64,000 nucleotides of DNA, from the NCBI RefSeq assembly GCF_000613185.1, contig NZ_CCBB010000002.1, positions 558,001 through 622,000 on the forward strand, written 5' to 3'. Each line of letters begins with the position of its first letter. The first letter of the stretch is position 1. Shown here one piece after another: positions 48,221 through 56,799 of this stretch. Position numbers and translations under genes: made by a program. Under the pieces are notes generated by a model. The model had not been told where the DNA came from, made no database searches, and worked only from the letters and a program-made list of their open reading frames with translations. This DNA comes from Mycolicibacterium cosmeticum (GTDB lineage: Bacteria; Actinomycetota; Actinomycetes; Mycobacteriales; Mycobacteriaceae).

Positions 48221-48925
48221 ATGTCCGATACACCTCCACACGGTCTCGAACCCACCAGCGACGCGCGCAACGTCGCCACACCGACCGTCTCCGAGGCCGG
48301 CTTCCCGCCACCGCCCGCCATCCCGATCAAGCCGGGTATCGGATCACCCTGGCTCGGTCTGCCGGCCGCCGGGTCCAAGCCGGAGCCCGGCTTGGACCCG
48401 GACCACCCCCACGTCTTCCATCTACAGTCCGCACCAGGCAATTTCATGCCCGGAGGAAGCCTGCAGGGCGCGCATGCCGAGAACTTCCCGATCCTTCGCG
48501 GACAGAAGGCGGCGACCTATCTGATCCACCTCGCGCCCGGCGGGATCCGCGAGCCGCACTGGCACCCCAGTGCGTGGGAAGTCAACTTCGTCATCGCCGG
48601 TACCACCCGATGGAGTTTCGTCGGGCCCGACTCGACCCAGGATCGTTTCACCGTCGGCGCCGGTGACCTGGTGTTCGCCCCTCAGGGTCATTTCCACTAC
48701 TTCGAGAATGTCAGCGACACCGAGGACCTCTATGTGCTGGTGGTGTTCAATGCCGAGACCACCGAACCCCAGGACGACGTGCCACTGGCACAGTCGATCT
48801 CATCGGTGCCTGCCGACGTTTTGGGTGCCGTGTTCGGCGTCGACCCTTCCGTGTTCGCACAACTTCCCGTGATCAAGCACCGCAAGCCCGTGGTGCAGAA
48901 ACCCGGATTCGGCGACAGTCGTTGA
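48221..48925 (+). CDS. Cupin, oxalate-decarboxylase-like single domain
   Basis: 234 residues. The cupin metal site is in GGIREPHWHPSAWEVNFVIA (HxH...E) and FAPQGHFHYFENVS. The leader HVFHLQSAPGNFMPGGSLQG resembles bicupin oxalate decarboxylases, of which this would be a half-size single-domain version. AGAGG lies six bases before the ATG used; an ATG two codons upstream is less likely. It is divergent from the DUF3500 operon and shares operator 2. It may act as a decarboxylase or dioxygenase on a pathway intermediate. Confidence 0.8.
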   Translation: MSDTPPHGLEPTSDARNVATPTVSEAGFPPPPAIPIKPGIGSPWLGLPAAGSKPEPGLDPDHPHVFHLQSAPGNFMPGGSLQGAHAENFPILRGQKAATYLIHLAPGGIREPHWHPSAWEVNFVIAGTTRWSFVGPDSTQDRFTVGAGDLVFAPQGHFHYFENVSDTEDLYVLVVFNAETTEPQDDVPLAQSISSVPADVLGAVFGVDPSVFAQLPVIKHRKPVVQKPGFGDSR

Positions 48926-48955
48926 GGCTGTGATCGACCGCCGACGTGGACCGGC

Positions 48956-50224
48956 TCAGCAGGCGATCTCGATGTCGATCCATTTCGCATCGGCCTCGGC
49001 GACAAAGCCGGGCGGCAACACCTCGTCGCCCTTGTCGCTGCGCGCATAGCTGATGTCGTGCTCCCCGAGCGCCTTCAGCAGATCCTCGAGCGGAATGTTG
49101 TTGCGATAGTTTCCGGAGCCCTCCTGCGTGGACACCATCGCCGGGATCTCACGCGGCAGCACCTTCTCGACGAGCGTCTTGGACGTCGCGTTGTGGCTGC
49201 CGTGGTGGCCGACCTTGAAGAAGGTGGCGCCGCGCAGGAGGGAGCGCGCTTTGTTGTTCGCCAAAATGCGCTTCCAGGTTCCCCATTCGGCGTCGCCCGG
49301 CAGCAGCAGACGGGCGTCGCCGATCTCGAGTACCAGCACCAGGCTCGTCGAGTTGATCATGTCGTCGACGGCCTTCGCGGCCAGCAGCGCGTCGGCCGAG
49401 TGCGCGAGTCCTTTCAGACGCTTGAGGTCTTTGGCGGCGAGCTGCGGTCCCGCGTCGGTTTCAGGCACGCGCCACTGCTCGGAGAACGGGGCTGCAACCG
49501 CCTGGGCCAGGACGCCGGCGGCCCTCAACATGAGTGCTTTGTAGGTCTCGTCGTCATTGGCGGGGTCGAGTTCCTCGATCTCGTCGGGATCACGCGGTGG
49601 CCCAAGGACGTGCACCTTCATTCCGGTGATCACGCTACTTTCGAAGGTCTCCGGAAAGACGTTGCTTTCGGGCAGGAACCGCGGATCCAGTCGGTCGCGG
49701 TGCCTGAACCCGTCGTGCAGCGTCTCCAGCGCTCCCTGGTTGCTCCACGCCGCCAGCTCGGCATCGGCCGCCAGGTTGGTGATGTCTATCCCGGCGTTCC
49801 ACAGCAGGAAGTCGAGTTCCGCATTGTCCTCCGGCGAGAGCCCGAAGCTCGGGGCCGCCTCGGCCAGCCTCATGGCGAAGCCCTGCTGCTTCTTCCAGAG
49901 TTTGGTTGCGTCGGGGTTGTCGCGGTCCTCGACCCAGGGCATCCAGACCTCGCCGATGTCGAGCTTCTTCCATTCCGCCGAATTGAAGGCGAACACGTGA
50001 TCCTGATGGCGGTGCGTCGCGATCACGACGTCGATGCGCGGTTCACCGCTGTGTGCTTCCGCGTCCGCCGCGATTTGCTTGGCGAGGTCATTGCCGGTGA
50101 ACGCACCCTTGCCCTGACTGTGGAAGCCCGCGTCCACGAGAATGGTCTTCTTGCCGGGCAGCAGTAGCAGGAACGAGTCGCCGAAGCCGACGTTGTACAT
50201 GCGGATCGTCATCGTGGAGCTCAT
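48956..50224 (-). CDS. ComEC/Rec2-like metallo-beta-lactamase-fold hydrolase
   Basis: 422 residues. The metal motif HxHxDH is in VVIATHRHQDHVFAF; LVLEIGDARLLLPGDAEW and FFKVGHHGSHNATSKT supply the other ligands in ComEC-like style. No signal peptide is seen, so it acts in the cytoplasm, perhaps on nucleic acid or a phosphodiester. The ATG of MSSTMTIRMYNVG has GGAGG ahead and overlaps the stop of the metallopeptidase by four bases. Third gene of the patatin/peptidase/MBL operon. Confidence 0.82.
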   Translation of the reverse strand: MSSTMTIRMYNVGFGDSFLLLLPGKKTILVDAGFHSQGKGAFTGNDLAKQIAADAEAHSGEPRIDVVIATHRHQDHVFAFNSAEWKKLDIGEVWMPWVEDRDNPDATKLWKKQQGFAMRLAEAAPSFGLSPEDNAELDFLLWNAGIDITNLAADAELAAWSNQGALETLHDGFRHRDRLDPRFLPESNVFPETFESSVITGMKVHVLGPPRDPDEIEELDPANDDETYKALMLRAAGVLAQAVAAPFSEQWRVPETDAGPQLAAKDLKRLKGLAHSADALLAAKAVDDMINSTSLVLVLEIGDARLLLPGDAEWGTWKRILANNKARSLLRGATFFKVGHHGSHNATSKTLVEKVLPREIPAMVSTQEGSGNYRNNIPLEDLLKALGEHDISYARSDKGDEVLPPGFVAEADAKWIDIEIAC

Positions 50225-52071
50225 CGCCACCTCCGTGCGTCCATGGCCCGCGCCGAGTATGCGGCGGCAATCCGGTTGGGTTTGGGATCAGCTGGGGCCC
50301 AGCCCATCCCGTACGTGTCGTCGAATGCGGTGACCCGGTCGCGCAGGGCCTGCTTCCGGTCCTCGCAGAACGGCTTGCGGATGTAGTAGCGGACCTGCCC
50401 GTCGATGTTGGCCACGAGTGTCAGTCCCGCGCGGTAGTGCAATCCGCCGAGATCGTCTTCCAGGCGCATGGTCTGGACAATCTGCGCGACCATCTCGACC
50501 AGCAACTCGCCCGTGGCGGCGATCCGGTGCACCGGATGGAATTCGACTGCAGCGGGAATGTCGGGATCGAGCTGGAGCCGGCGGCGGTTCGCCTTCACCC
50601 AGGATCCCAGCCTCCCGCCCAGGCTGCGCCAATCGTCGTCCGGTTCCTCCGTCTCGGGGATCTGCGCGTCTTCTCTCGGTGGCTCCGAAAGCGACTGGTA
50701 TTGCTGCGCGTCCCAGTCGGAACGGCTCGTCACCTCACGTGCGCGTGGCTGCCGGTATGTGCTGGTGGATGTCGCCGGGCCCGTCGTCCGGCCGAGCTCG
50801 CGCGCACCAACCTCGACCAGGTCCGCGACGATCCTCGCGAGATCGCTGTCCTTCGGCGCGTCATCGGGCTCCACCTCAAGGAGCAGTGATTCGACAGCCA
50901 GCGAGCCCACGGCCTGGGGCTGTATGCCGCGCTGGCGGAAAGCCTCGATCATCGAAGCGCGGACACCCGAGACGTCCGAGCGATTCAGTTCGAAGTCGGC
51001 CGTGATCATCGCCCGCAGGTAATCGCTGAACGTCGGATCGACGGGCGGCAGGTAGTCGGTGGCGCGGATGCACATCGACAGGACCGTCTGCGCCGTGCGG
51101 ACGCACTCCCCGGCGAGCCGGTTCACCAGGTCCGGATGCAACTCCCCGTCCGGCAGCTTGCCGCTGCCACCTGTCGCGATGCGGACGAGGTCGCGCGTGC
51201 GTCGCTCGTAGGTGTCCACGAACCCGTCGTACACCGCCGACACGAGGATCCATCCGAGGGCATGCGGCTCGGTGGTGGAGGCGACTTTCGACGGATCGCG
51301 CGTGGCCGCAATGCTGCGCAGCGCATGGCCTTTCCCGGCGGCAGAGCCGAATTGCGCGCCGATGTCCAGTAACCGTCCCTGCGGATCCAACAGATTGTTG
51401 CGCGTCTCACGGATTGCAGTGCTCACGACTTCCGGAAACGTCAGGCGCTGGAACAGCGCGACGATGTCGGCGAACGCCTCATGCAGAGCAGGAACCTGAG
51501 GGTTGGTGGGTTCGTTGTACCGGCGATGCAGACGGCTCAACGCCGCGTGCGCGACCTCGTGGGCCACGATGTCGTGCGAGAGGCAGGTGAAGATCAACTG
51601 TCCCGGCAAGTTGGGACCGGGATCGTCCACATCAGCGGAGAAGTAGCCGAAGAGCACGGCGTTCAGGTCGTCGTCGAAATACGCGTTGCTGCCCTGAAAA
51701 GCGTGCGGCATGAGTCGCAGCCGCTCGCCGCCCCAGAATCGCAGGCGTCGACCGAGCGCGCGGTCGAAGTTCTCGAGCACGCGCGAGGCGACCGCGTACA
51801 CCATCTGTTGGTGGAACTGGGGATCGGATTCCGACGGCTCGATGCCCTGCTGCATCGCGATCGCGGCGTCGTCGAGGTCGACGGCTTTGTAGTACACGTC
51901 AGCGGCAGCGTCGTAGTCGACCACCTCGAGCCGGTCGTCCCAGAAGGAGCGCTCGATCCGGTCGAGCTTGCGATAGGGCACTTCGACGGTGACGCGATGG
52001 TCTCCGGCCCGCGAGATCATCGGGTCGAAGGCGAATATCCGCAACGCTCTTCGTTCGGGGGCTTTGCGCAT
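50221..52071 (-). CDS. Large gluzincin-type metallopeptidase
   Basis: 616 residues. The zinc site is HEVAHAALSRLH (residues 171-175 HEVAH), with the third ligand probably Glu198 in ALHEAFADIVALF, the gluzincin arrangement. Upstream are YFDDDLNAVLFGYFSA and downstream a long helical C-terminal part of unknown fold with a flexible Ser/Thr/Pro-rich stretch near 450. No signal peptide. AAGGAGG precedes the ATG of MRKAPERRAL. It lies 29 bases after the patatin gene. I know no characterised homologue; substrate and function are open. Confidence 0.78.
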   Translation of the reverse strand: MRKAPERRALRIFAFDPMISRAGDHRVTVEVPYRKLDRIERSFWDDRLEVVDYDAAADVYYKAVDLDDAAIAMQQGIEPSESDPQFHQQMVYAVASRVLENFDRALGRRLRFWGGERLRLMPHAFQGSNAYFDDDLNAVLFGYFSADVDDPGPNLPGQLIFTCLSHDIVAHEVAHAALSRLHRRYNEPTNPQVPALHEAFADIVALFQRLTFPEVVSTAIRETRNNLLDPQGRLLDIGAQFGSAAGKGHALRSIAATRDPSKVASTTEPHALGWILVSAVYDGFVDTYERRTRDLVRIATGGSGKLPDGELHPDLVNRLAGECVRTAQTVLSMCIRATDYLPPVDPTFSDYLRAMITADFELNRSDVSGVRASMIEAFRQRGIQPQAVGSLAVESLLLEVEPDDAPKDSDLARIVADLVEVGARELGRTTGPATSTSTYRQPRAREVTSRSDWDAQQYQSLSEPPREDAQIPETEEPDDDWRSLGGRLGSWVKANRRRLQLDPDIPAAVEFHPVHRIAATGELLVEMVAQIVQTMRLEDDLGGLHYRAGLTLVANIDGQVRYYIRKPFCEDRKQALRDRVTAFDDTYGMGWAPADPKPNRIAAAYSARAMDARRWR

Positions 52072-52100
52072 CAAGTCCTCCTTGCCGGCCGCCAAAGGTG

Positions 52101-53531
52101 CTACTGCAGTGGAACGATGGGCTGTTGGGGTGGCGGTGATGCCGGGTCGTCGCTGGGATTGCTTTGCCCCGGACTTGGTGTGACCAGCCGGCGGAACTGA
52201 TCGATCGCCGGTATCCCCACGAGCGGATAGCCGAGCAGCACGTGACAATTGACCATGCTCAGGATGTAGCCGTGCCGGATCAGCGATTCGGCACGACGCG
52301 GGGCGACCCGCGACAACGTCGTCTTGACGCGTCGGTTGCGATCGGCCTCCGCTTCCCAGAACTGTCTGTCCAATCCACCCAGCGCCGCGATTGCTTCACG
52401 AGCGCGGGCAGCCAACGAATCCGAACCGCTCACATAGGCGTCGGGTATCGAGAATGGACTCTGGCTTATTTGAATCGTCGTGCCGCGCAACGACTCCTTC
52501 AACACAGACGCTGTGTGATGAATGTGGCCGAGGTCGTCGTCGCGAGCGATACGGTAGCGCGTATTGAGCAGCCGGCGACGCACGGCGGTTGTCTGGCGGT
52601 ACATCACGTCCTTGACCGCAAGGAGACTGCGAATCTCGCCGATCAGTGGAACCGTGATCGACGGGCGCAGAACGACATCGTCTCCGGCGGACGCATTGAC
52701 CACGACCACTTCTTCGACCGGGTGCAGGCCGGGCGGGGGAGATCCTTTGAGCCGGTCATCCAGTCCCAACAGCCACTCGGAGCCCATGTTGTCGTACACC
52801 CCGCCGTCGAGAAGTTTGAAATGGCGGGGGGCTTGCCGGTCGGGCATACCGCCCTGGGGCAGACCGAAGCGGCTCAGCGGCATTGATACGACGCTGAATG
52901 CTCCAGGTAACGCGGCCGACGCCTGCGCCGCCCGCGCGATGCTCAGGTCACCCGGTGTGCCCCAGCCGGTCCGCCACGAATTGACGAACTTGCTCGAGAA
53001 GTACACCGCCTGACCCATCTGAAGATCGGTCGCGCACAAGACATGTGACACAACGGAGTTCATCGACGTCAGCGGTCTGCGATGGAACAGCGTGGTGTCG
53101 AAGGCGTGCGCGACCACAGTGCTGCGCCACTGGGCCATCCACCCGCACAATGCAATCACGGTCATCCACACCACGACGCACAGCCAGCCCAGGCCCGCGA
53201 AACTGAGGGCGGTTGCGAGCGCCAGCAACGCCGCGATGCTGCCCAGGTACAAGTAGGTGACGGGGGCGGCCCATAGCGTTCCTCGACTGGCGATCTGGGT
53301 CGCAAAAGCGCGGGCGTGCGTCCACATCGTCGCGGAATCTACCGTCGTCAGGTCCGCCGCGTAGCCGAGGTAGGCGTTGGTAAGCGATCCGCCCGACACG
53401 GACGACACCGACCGCAGTTCGGGACCCTTGCCGGCGTCGATGAGGTACAGCAGAGCGCCCAAGTTGAATAGTGCCGCCCGGTGACCGCCCCCGGACAGTG
53501 CCACCCCGATACCGGGTACATCGTGTGCCAT
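52101..53531 (-). CDS. Membrane-anchored patatin-like phospholipase
   Basis: 476 residues. Patatin motifs: glycine loop VALSGGGHRAALFNLGALL, nucleophile Ser46 in VSSVSGGSLTNAYLG, and the Asp of LLDGGVYDNMGSEW. Between them two adjacent helices (SIAALLALATALSFAGLGWL and VVVWMTVIALCGW, about residues 95-135) would fix it in the membrane. Patatins split acyl groups from phospholipids, and several act as membrane-destroying effectors in phage defence. The start is the second Met. First gene of the operon with the metallopeptidase and MBL hydrolase. Confidence 0.82.
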   Translation of the reverse strand: MAHDVPGIGVALSGGGHRAALFNLGALLYLIDAGKGPELRSVSSVSGGSLTNAYLGYAADLTTVDSATMWTHARAFATQIASRGTLWAAPVTYLYLGSIAALLALATALSFAGLGWLCVVVWMTVIALCGWMAQWRSTVVAHAFDTTLFHRRPLTSMNSVVSHVLCATDLQMGQAVYFSSKFVNSWRTGWGTPGDLSIARAAQASAALPGAFSVVSMPLSRFGLPQGGMPDRQAPRHFKLLDGGVYDNMGSEWLLGLDDRLKGSPPPGLHPVEEVVVVNASAGDDVVLRPSITVPLIGEIRSLLAVKDVMYRQTTAVRRRLLNTRYRIARDDDLGHIHHTASVLKESLRGTTIQISQSPFSIPDAYVSGSDSLAARAREAIAALGGLDRQFWEAEADRNRRVKTTLSRVAPRRAESLIRHGYILSMVNCHVLLGYPLVGIPAIDQFRRLVTPSPGQSNPSDDPASPPPQQPIVPLQ

Positions 53532-53913
53532 CACCCTCCCTTTTGGCGCTAGGTTGAGGTGATCCCGAACGAGTGCTCCGCCAGCGGCCGAGACCCTGTC
53601 CGCCAGTGGTGATGTTCAGTGTCACGTACCGTCTGCCGGCACATGCGAGTAGCGCGGTACTCGAATTGCAATCGGCAGTGGCGAGCCGAACCTCGGGAGA
53701 GCCCGTGCACGCCGCATCCTCGGTTCGACGCGGGGGATAGAAGAACCCTTCCTTTCAATGCGGTCACGAACGCGAGGGAGCGTTCTGCCGCCGCCGCTTG
53801 GGCAAAGACTTCTAATCGCATGACGCTTGAACCCGCCTCGACCACGTCGGTGCCGTCGGGGAGGTTGACCTGGGAGTCGGGCGTTGAATGGGCAATGGCC
53901 CAGCGGGACATGC
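53532..53913. other. Region without a clear gene upstream of the patatin operon
   Basis: About 380 bases leading to the patatin gene. A 120-codon frame on the minus strand (53549-53911) begins with a plausible stretch (DGTDVVEAGSSVMRLEVFAQ) but ends in Arg-rich codons and matches no family I know. It could be a decayed gene. The promoter of the patatin operon must lie here. Confidence 0.4.
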
Positions 53914-53935
53914 CAATTCGTCACTGTGACGTTTT
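53914..53935. repeat. 22-bp direct repeat, left copy
   Basis: Identical to 54462-54483. It contains the dyad CGTCACTGTGACG. The two copies flank the VOC gene at a distance of 548 bases and could be recombination or target sites. Confidence 0.7.
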
Positions 53936-54030
53936 AGCGGGCTACCAGCCCCAAGTGAGGGACACCGGCGTCACGGACAGGGGATGCGGCTTCGGCTCCG
54001 GCGTCAGCTTCCACCAGTTACCATCAGGCC

Positions 54031-54429
54031 GTGCTGGGTCATCTCGGCGTCAACGTGCCCGACCTCGCGGCGGCTCGACGATATTACGACGAGCTCATGC
54101 CGCTGGTTGGATTCGAGCCGTTCCTCGACGCGGACGATCAGATCGCGTTCCGGCCAACCGGAGGCAAGCCGGGGACCTACATTTTTCTCTACCCGTCAGG
54201 TGAACCGGGTGATTATTCGCGCCACCGACCGGGTCTTCAGCACCTGGCGTTCATGGTCGGGACACGGTCGGCGGTTCCCCGTGTGCACGAGGCCGTAATC
54301 CAACTCGATGGCGTCGTACTCCATGAGCCGCAATCGTTCCCGGAATACCCGCCGCCGTACTTCGCCACGTTCTGGCTGGACCCTTTCGGCCTCATGCTGG
54401 AAGCCGTGTGCCATCACGACCGAGACTGA
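54031..54429 (+). CDS. VOC-family (glyoxalase/dioxygenase fold) protein
   Basis: 132 residues with two beta-alpha-beta-beta-beta units: LGHLGVNVPDLAAARRYYDE then LMPLVGFEP, and HLAFMVGTRSAVPRVHEAVI. The C terminus FATFWLDPFGLMLEAVCHHD is typical. Metal ligands would be His4 and the late Glu. Substrate unknown; members include glyoxalases, antibiotic-binding proteins and dioxygenases. GTG start. It lies between two 22-bp direct repeats, as if it came as a small cassette. Confidence 0.75.
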   Translation: MLGHLGVNVPDLAAARRYYDELMPLVGFEPFLDADDQIAFRPTGGKPGTYIFLYPSGEPGDYSRHRPGLQHLAFMVGTRSAVPRVHEAVIQLDGVVLHEPQSFPEYPPPYFATFWLDPFGLMLEAVCHHDRD

Positions 54430-54461
54430 AGCCCGTCGCAGCGCACCGAGACGCTCGAGGT

Positions 54462-54483
54462 CAATTCGTCACTGTGACGTTTT
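54462..54483. repeat. 22-bp direct repeat, right copy
   Basis: Identical to 53914-53935, beginning CAATTCGTCACTG. Lies 32 bases after the VOC stop. Confidence 0.7.
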
Positions 54484-54815
54484 GACGTTGACGAGAGGCG
54501 TTGGGAGAGAGCTGGAATGGGTTCGACCATCGACAGTTCGGCCGACGGCGGCCGATGCGCCCGGGCCGCCAACGGTGCCGAGCGTCCAGGCAAGCCCGCT
54601 GGTCATGGCTGACGACGAACGCGCATAAAACAGCCGCACTCCGCGACGATCGCCGAATCAGCAGCGGGGCCAGGCGCTCGAATGGTCACGCGGTCGCAGC
54701 GCTATGCGGTCCGCCTGTTCGGATACGCCCACCGTGATATGTGCCGATAAGCCACATTATGTCAACTAAATCAATATAAGTTGCCGTGCCGCCCAGGGCT
54801 TTTGAAGTCAAACAG
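54484..54815. other. Region without a gene; AT-rich patch and inverted repeat
   Basis: No coding sequence recognised. At 54739-54757 ATGTG and CACAT flank a 9-base spacer (CCGATAAGC), followed by an unusually AT-rich run to about 54783. Such a shape would suit a recombinase site or the scar of an excised element. Confidence 0.4.
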
Positions 54816-55076
54816 TCAGATGGCCCCCTGTTCCAGAACCCATTGGTGCCGGAACGGTAGTACCTCTGCGGCAACCTCAAAGTCGGCGTCATAGTGAATC
54901 AGCGTCACATCATGAGCCTCTGCGAGGGTAGCGATCAGGAGGTCGGCCATGCCGACGGCGCGGTGGCGCCCAGTGCTGGCCAGCTGGCGAGAGCAGGCGC
55001 CATCGTGAAGCCCGGCGACCCGCGACATCCTTCGAGAAGCGACAGCGCGAGCCTCGAATTCTACGCTGTCTCAATG
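54816..55076 (-). pseudogene. VapC-like PIN toxin, C-terminal fragment
   Basis: The frame reads ASTGRHRAVGMADLLIATLA then EAHDVTLIHYDADFEVAAEV and ends WVLEQGAI, the end of mycobacterial VapC toxins with two of the acidic PIN residues (ADLLIA and HYDADF). The N-terminal half with the first catalytic Asp is missing, and no VapB antitoxin is seen beside it. A TAG stop precedes the fragment in frame. It is therefore a dead toxin-antitoxin remnant. Confidence 0.7.
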
Positions 55077-55181
55077 TCATTGACTCGGACATGGCTTAGC
55101 CAATGTAGAGGTCCCCGGATGGCTTTGTCGCGAGCTACTCCCCGGCCAACCGACGCGGGAGTTGGGCGTTGCTGACGAATA

Positions 55182-56102
55182 TCAGTGGACTAGTGCGATT
55201 CCTGTGGCGGCACCGGCCAGGACGGCGATGACTCGCGTGTTGCCGGTGGACAGGTCGACTTGCCGGATGGCGCCGGATAGGTCCGAGACGTAGGCAACGT
55301 TGTTGGGCAGGTCGAGTGCCACGCCGATGGCTTCGGAGAAGCCGTGCGCGATGATGTCGGGGGTTACTCCCCTGTCGCCCGGTTCGGGAACGTGGGCACG
55401 GTTGAGCGTGTTGCCGTTGGGTGGTGTTCCCCGGTCGGTCCAGTACAGGATCTGGTGTTCCTCGTTGAGTTCCAGGTCGATTGGTTCGGGCAGACCGTCC
55501 CATAGAATTTCGATGTCCGTCCGTGCCTCTGGCGGTGTCCCCTGCGGAATGTCGAGTGGGGCGCGCAGTATTCGGCCTTTGCCGCCGTCGGACGGCCCCT
55601 TCTGGGTCCAGTACAGCCAGTCGTTCGTGGGGTCGACCGCAATGCCGACGCATTCCCGCTCAGCGGCTGGAAGGTCTGCGTTCGCGTTGTCGATCAGGCG
55701 GGTGACCGCGGTGCCATCACGCTCGCAGCGGTAGACCGCACCTCCTTCCCGGTCACACCAGAACAGCCGGCCTGTTCGTGGATCAGTGGCCAGTTGTTTT
55801 CCTGTTGTGAAGCGTCCCCTGTCGACGACGATCTCGGGTGCTCCGCCGGTGAGTGCTACCCGTTGGATGGAGCCGTTGCGTGCGGTGAATGGTGGTTCGT
55901 GTGCTGGTTCCAGCGGCGTGTCCGGCCGACCCATGAGGGTGAAGTAGGCGTAGCCCTCGGCTTCGTCGACGATGATGCCGTCCGGTGCCTCCTCGAGCCC
56001 GGTGGCCAGGTCGTGACTCTCGCCTGTGGCGACGTCTATGCGGTGGACGCTGCCGCGAATCAGGTCCAGTGCGTAGAGCCGGGGTGGCGGTTCGGTTGTC
56101 AT
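55182..56102 (-). CDS. YWTD/SMP-30-like beta-propeller protein
   Basis: 306 residues of repeated propeller blades: RLYALDLIRGSVHRIDVATG, GRLFWCDREGGAVYRCERDG, DWLYWTQKGPSDGGKGRI, HQILYWTDRGTPPNGNTLNR and NVAYVSDLSGAIRQVDLSTG. The YWTD blades recall LDL-receptor type propellers; bacterial relatives may be lactonase-like hydrolases. No signal peptide. It lies two bases after a TetR gene on the same strand and opposite a 3-hydroxyacyl-CoA dehydrogenase. Such propellers are in my memory found beside, or fused to, that enzyme type. Confidence 0.75.
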   Translation of the reverse strand: MTTEPPPRLYALDLIRGSVHRIDVATGESHDLATGLEEAPDGIIVDEAEGYAYFTLMGRPDTPLEPAHEPPFTARNGSIQRVALTGGAPEIVVDRGRFTTGKQLATDPRTGRLFWCDREGGAVYRCERDGTAVTRLIDNANADLPAAERECVGIAVDPTNDWLYWTQKGPSDGGKGRILRAPLDIPQGTPPEARTDIEILWDGLPEPIDLELNEEHQILYWTDRGTPPNGNTLNRAHVPEPGDRGVTPDIIAHGFSEAIGVALDLPNNVAYVSDLSGAIRQVDLSTGNTRVIAVLAGAATGIALVH

Positions 56103-56104
56103 GG

Positions 56105-56731
56105 CTACTCCTGTGTGCGCGTCGACCGGGTCGGGGCTTGTTCTGAGATTCCTTTGAGTGCTGCAAGGAAGGCGTTGCGGCGCAAAGCCTGTGTGGGGTC
56201 GTCGATGATCGCCAGCTGCAACACTGCTCCGACGTTGGCCGCGATGACGACCTGTGCGGCGACGTCGAGGGCAACGGTCAAACGCCGGCCTGCCGCCCGC
56301 ACAGTGGCATCGATGAACGGTTCGATGCCTTGGCGAAGTTGATCGCTGTGTGACCGCAAGGCTGCTGCGATGTCCTCGCGGCCGCGCGCGCGCACCGCGA
56401 AGGACGCGCGAATCACATACCAGTCGACGTCGGCCGGGATGAGGTCCACGAGCGCGTCGGCGGCTTCCTCCAGCGTCGCGGTCGTGGTCTGCGGCGAGGC
56501 GTCGGCCATCCGCGCGAGCAGGTCGGCGCTCGCGCGCTCGTAGAGGGCGAAGAAGACATCCTCGACGGTCTTGAAATTCGAGTAGAACGCGCCCCGGGTG
56601 AATCCTGATGTGCGACAGATGTCGTCGATGGAGACCTGGGTCGTTCCGTGCCGGGCGAACAATTCCGCAGAAGCATCCAGCAGCCGGTTGCGGGTGTTCG
56701 TCCGCTTGCGTTGGACTGTCTCGTCGGTCAC
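56105..56731 (-). CDS. TetR-family regulator of the propeller/dehydrogenase pair
   Basis: 208 residues. The helix-turn-helix is TTQVSIDDICRTSGFTRGAF then YSNFKTVEDVFFALYE. The C-terminal domain has no recognised ligand motif. It is divergent from the 3-hydroxyacyl-CoA dehydrogenase with 68 bases between, holding one large dyad (56754-56790). It is cotranscribed with the propeller gene. It probably represses both directions. Confidence 0.85.
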   Translation of the reverse strand: MTDETVQRKRTNTRNRLLDASAELFARHGTTQVSIDDICRTSGFTRGAFYSNFKTVEDVFFALYERASADLLARMADASPQTTTATLEEAADALVDLIPADVDWYVIRASFAVRARGREDIAAALRSHSDQLRQGIEPFIDATVRAAGRRLTVALDVAAQVVIAANVGAVLQLAIIDDPTQALRRNAFLAALKGISEQAPTRSTRTQE

Positions 56732-56753
56732 TGCTGACCCCTTTCCGGCTCGG

Positions 56754-56790
56754 TCCGATTCATAATATACTCAATACATTCTGAATCGGA
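56754..56790. promoter_or_regulatory. Operator dyad TCCGATTCA ... TGAATCGGA
   Basis: Perfect 9-bp arms separated by 19 AT-rich bases that also show partial symmetry (AATATAC..., ...ATACATT). It fills the TetR/dehydrogenase divergent promoter and ends ten bases before the dehydrogenase ATG. Confidence 0.7.
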
Positions 56791-56799
56791 AGGCTCGCC

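Noticed and set aside
53549-53911. 120-codon minus-strand frame upstream of the patatin gene
   Set aside because: Only the first 60 residues look protein-like, no family is recognised and there is no ribosome site.
54640-54740. Possible tRNA-like stretch near GTTCGGATACGCCCACC
   Set aside because: No acceptor stem or cloverleaf could be built around it.
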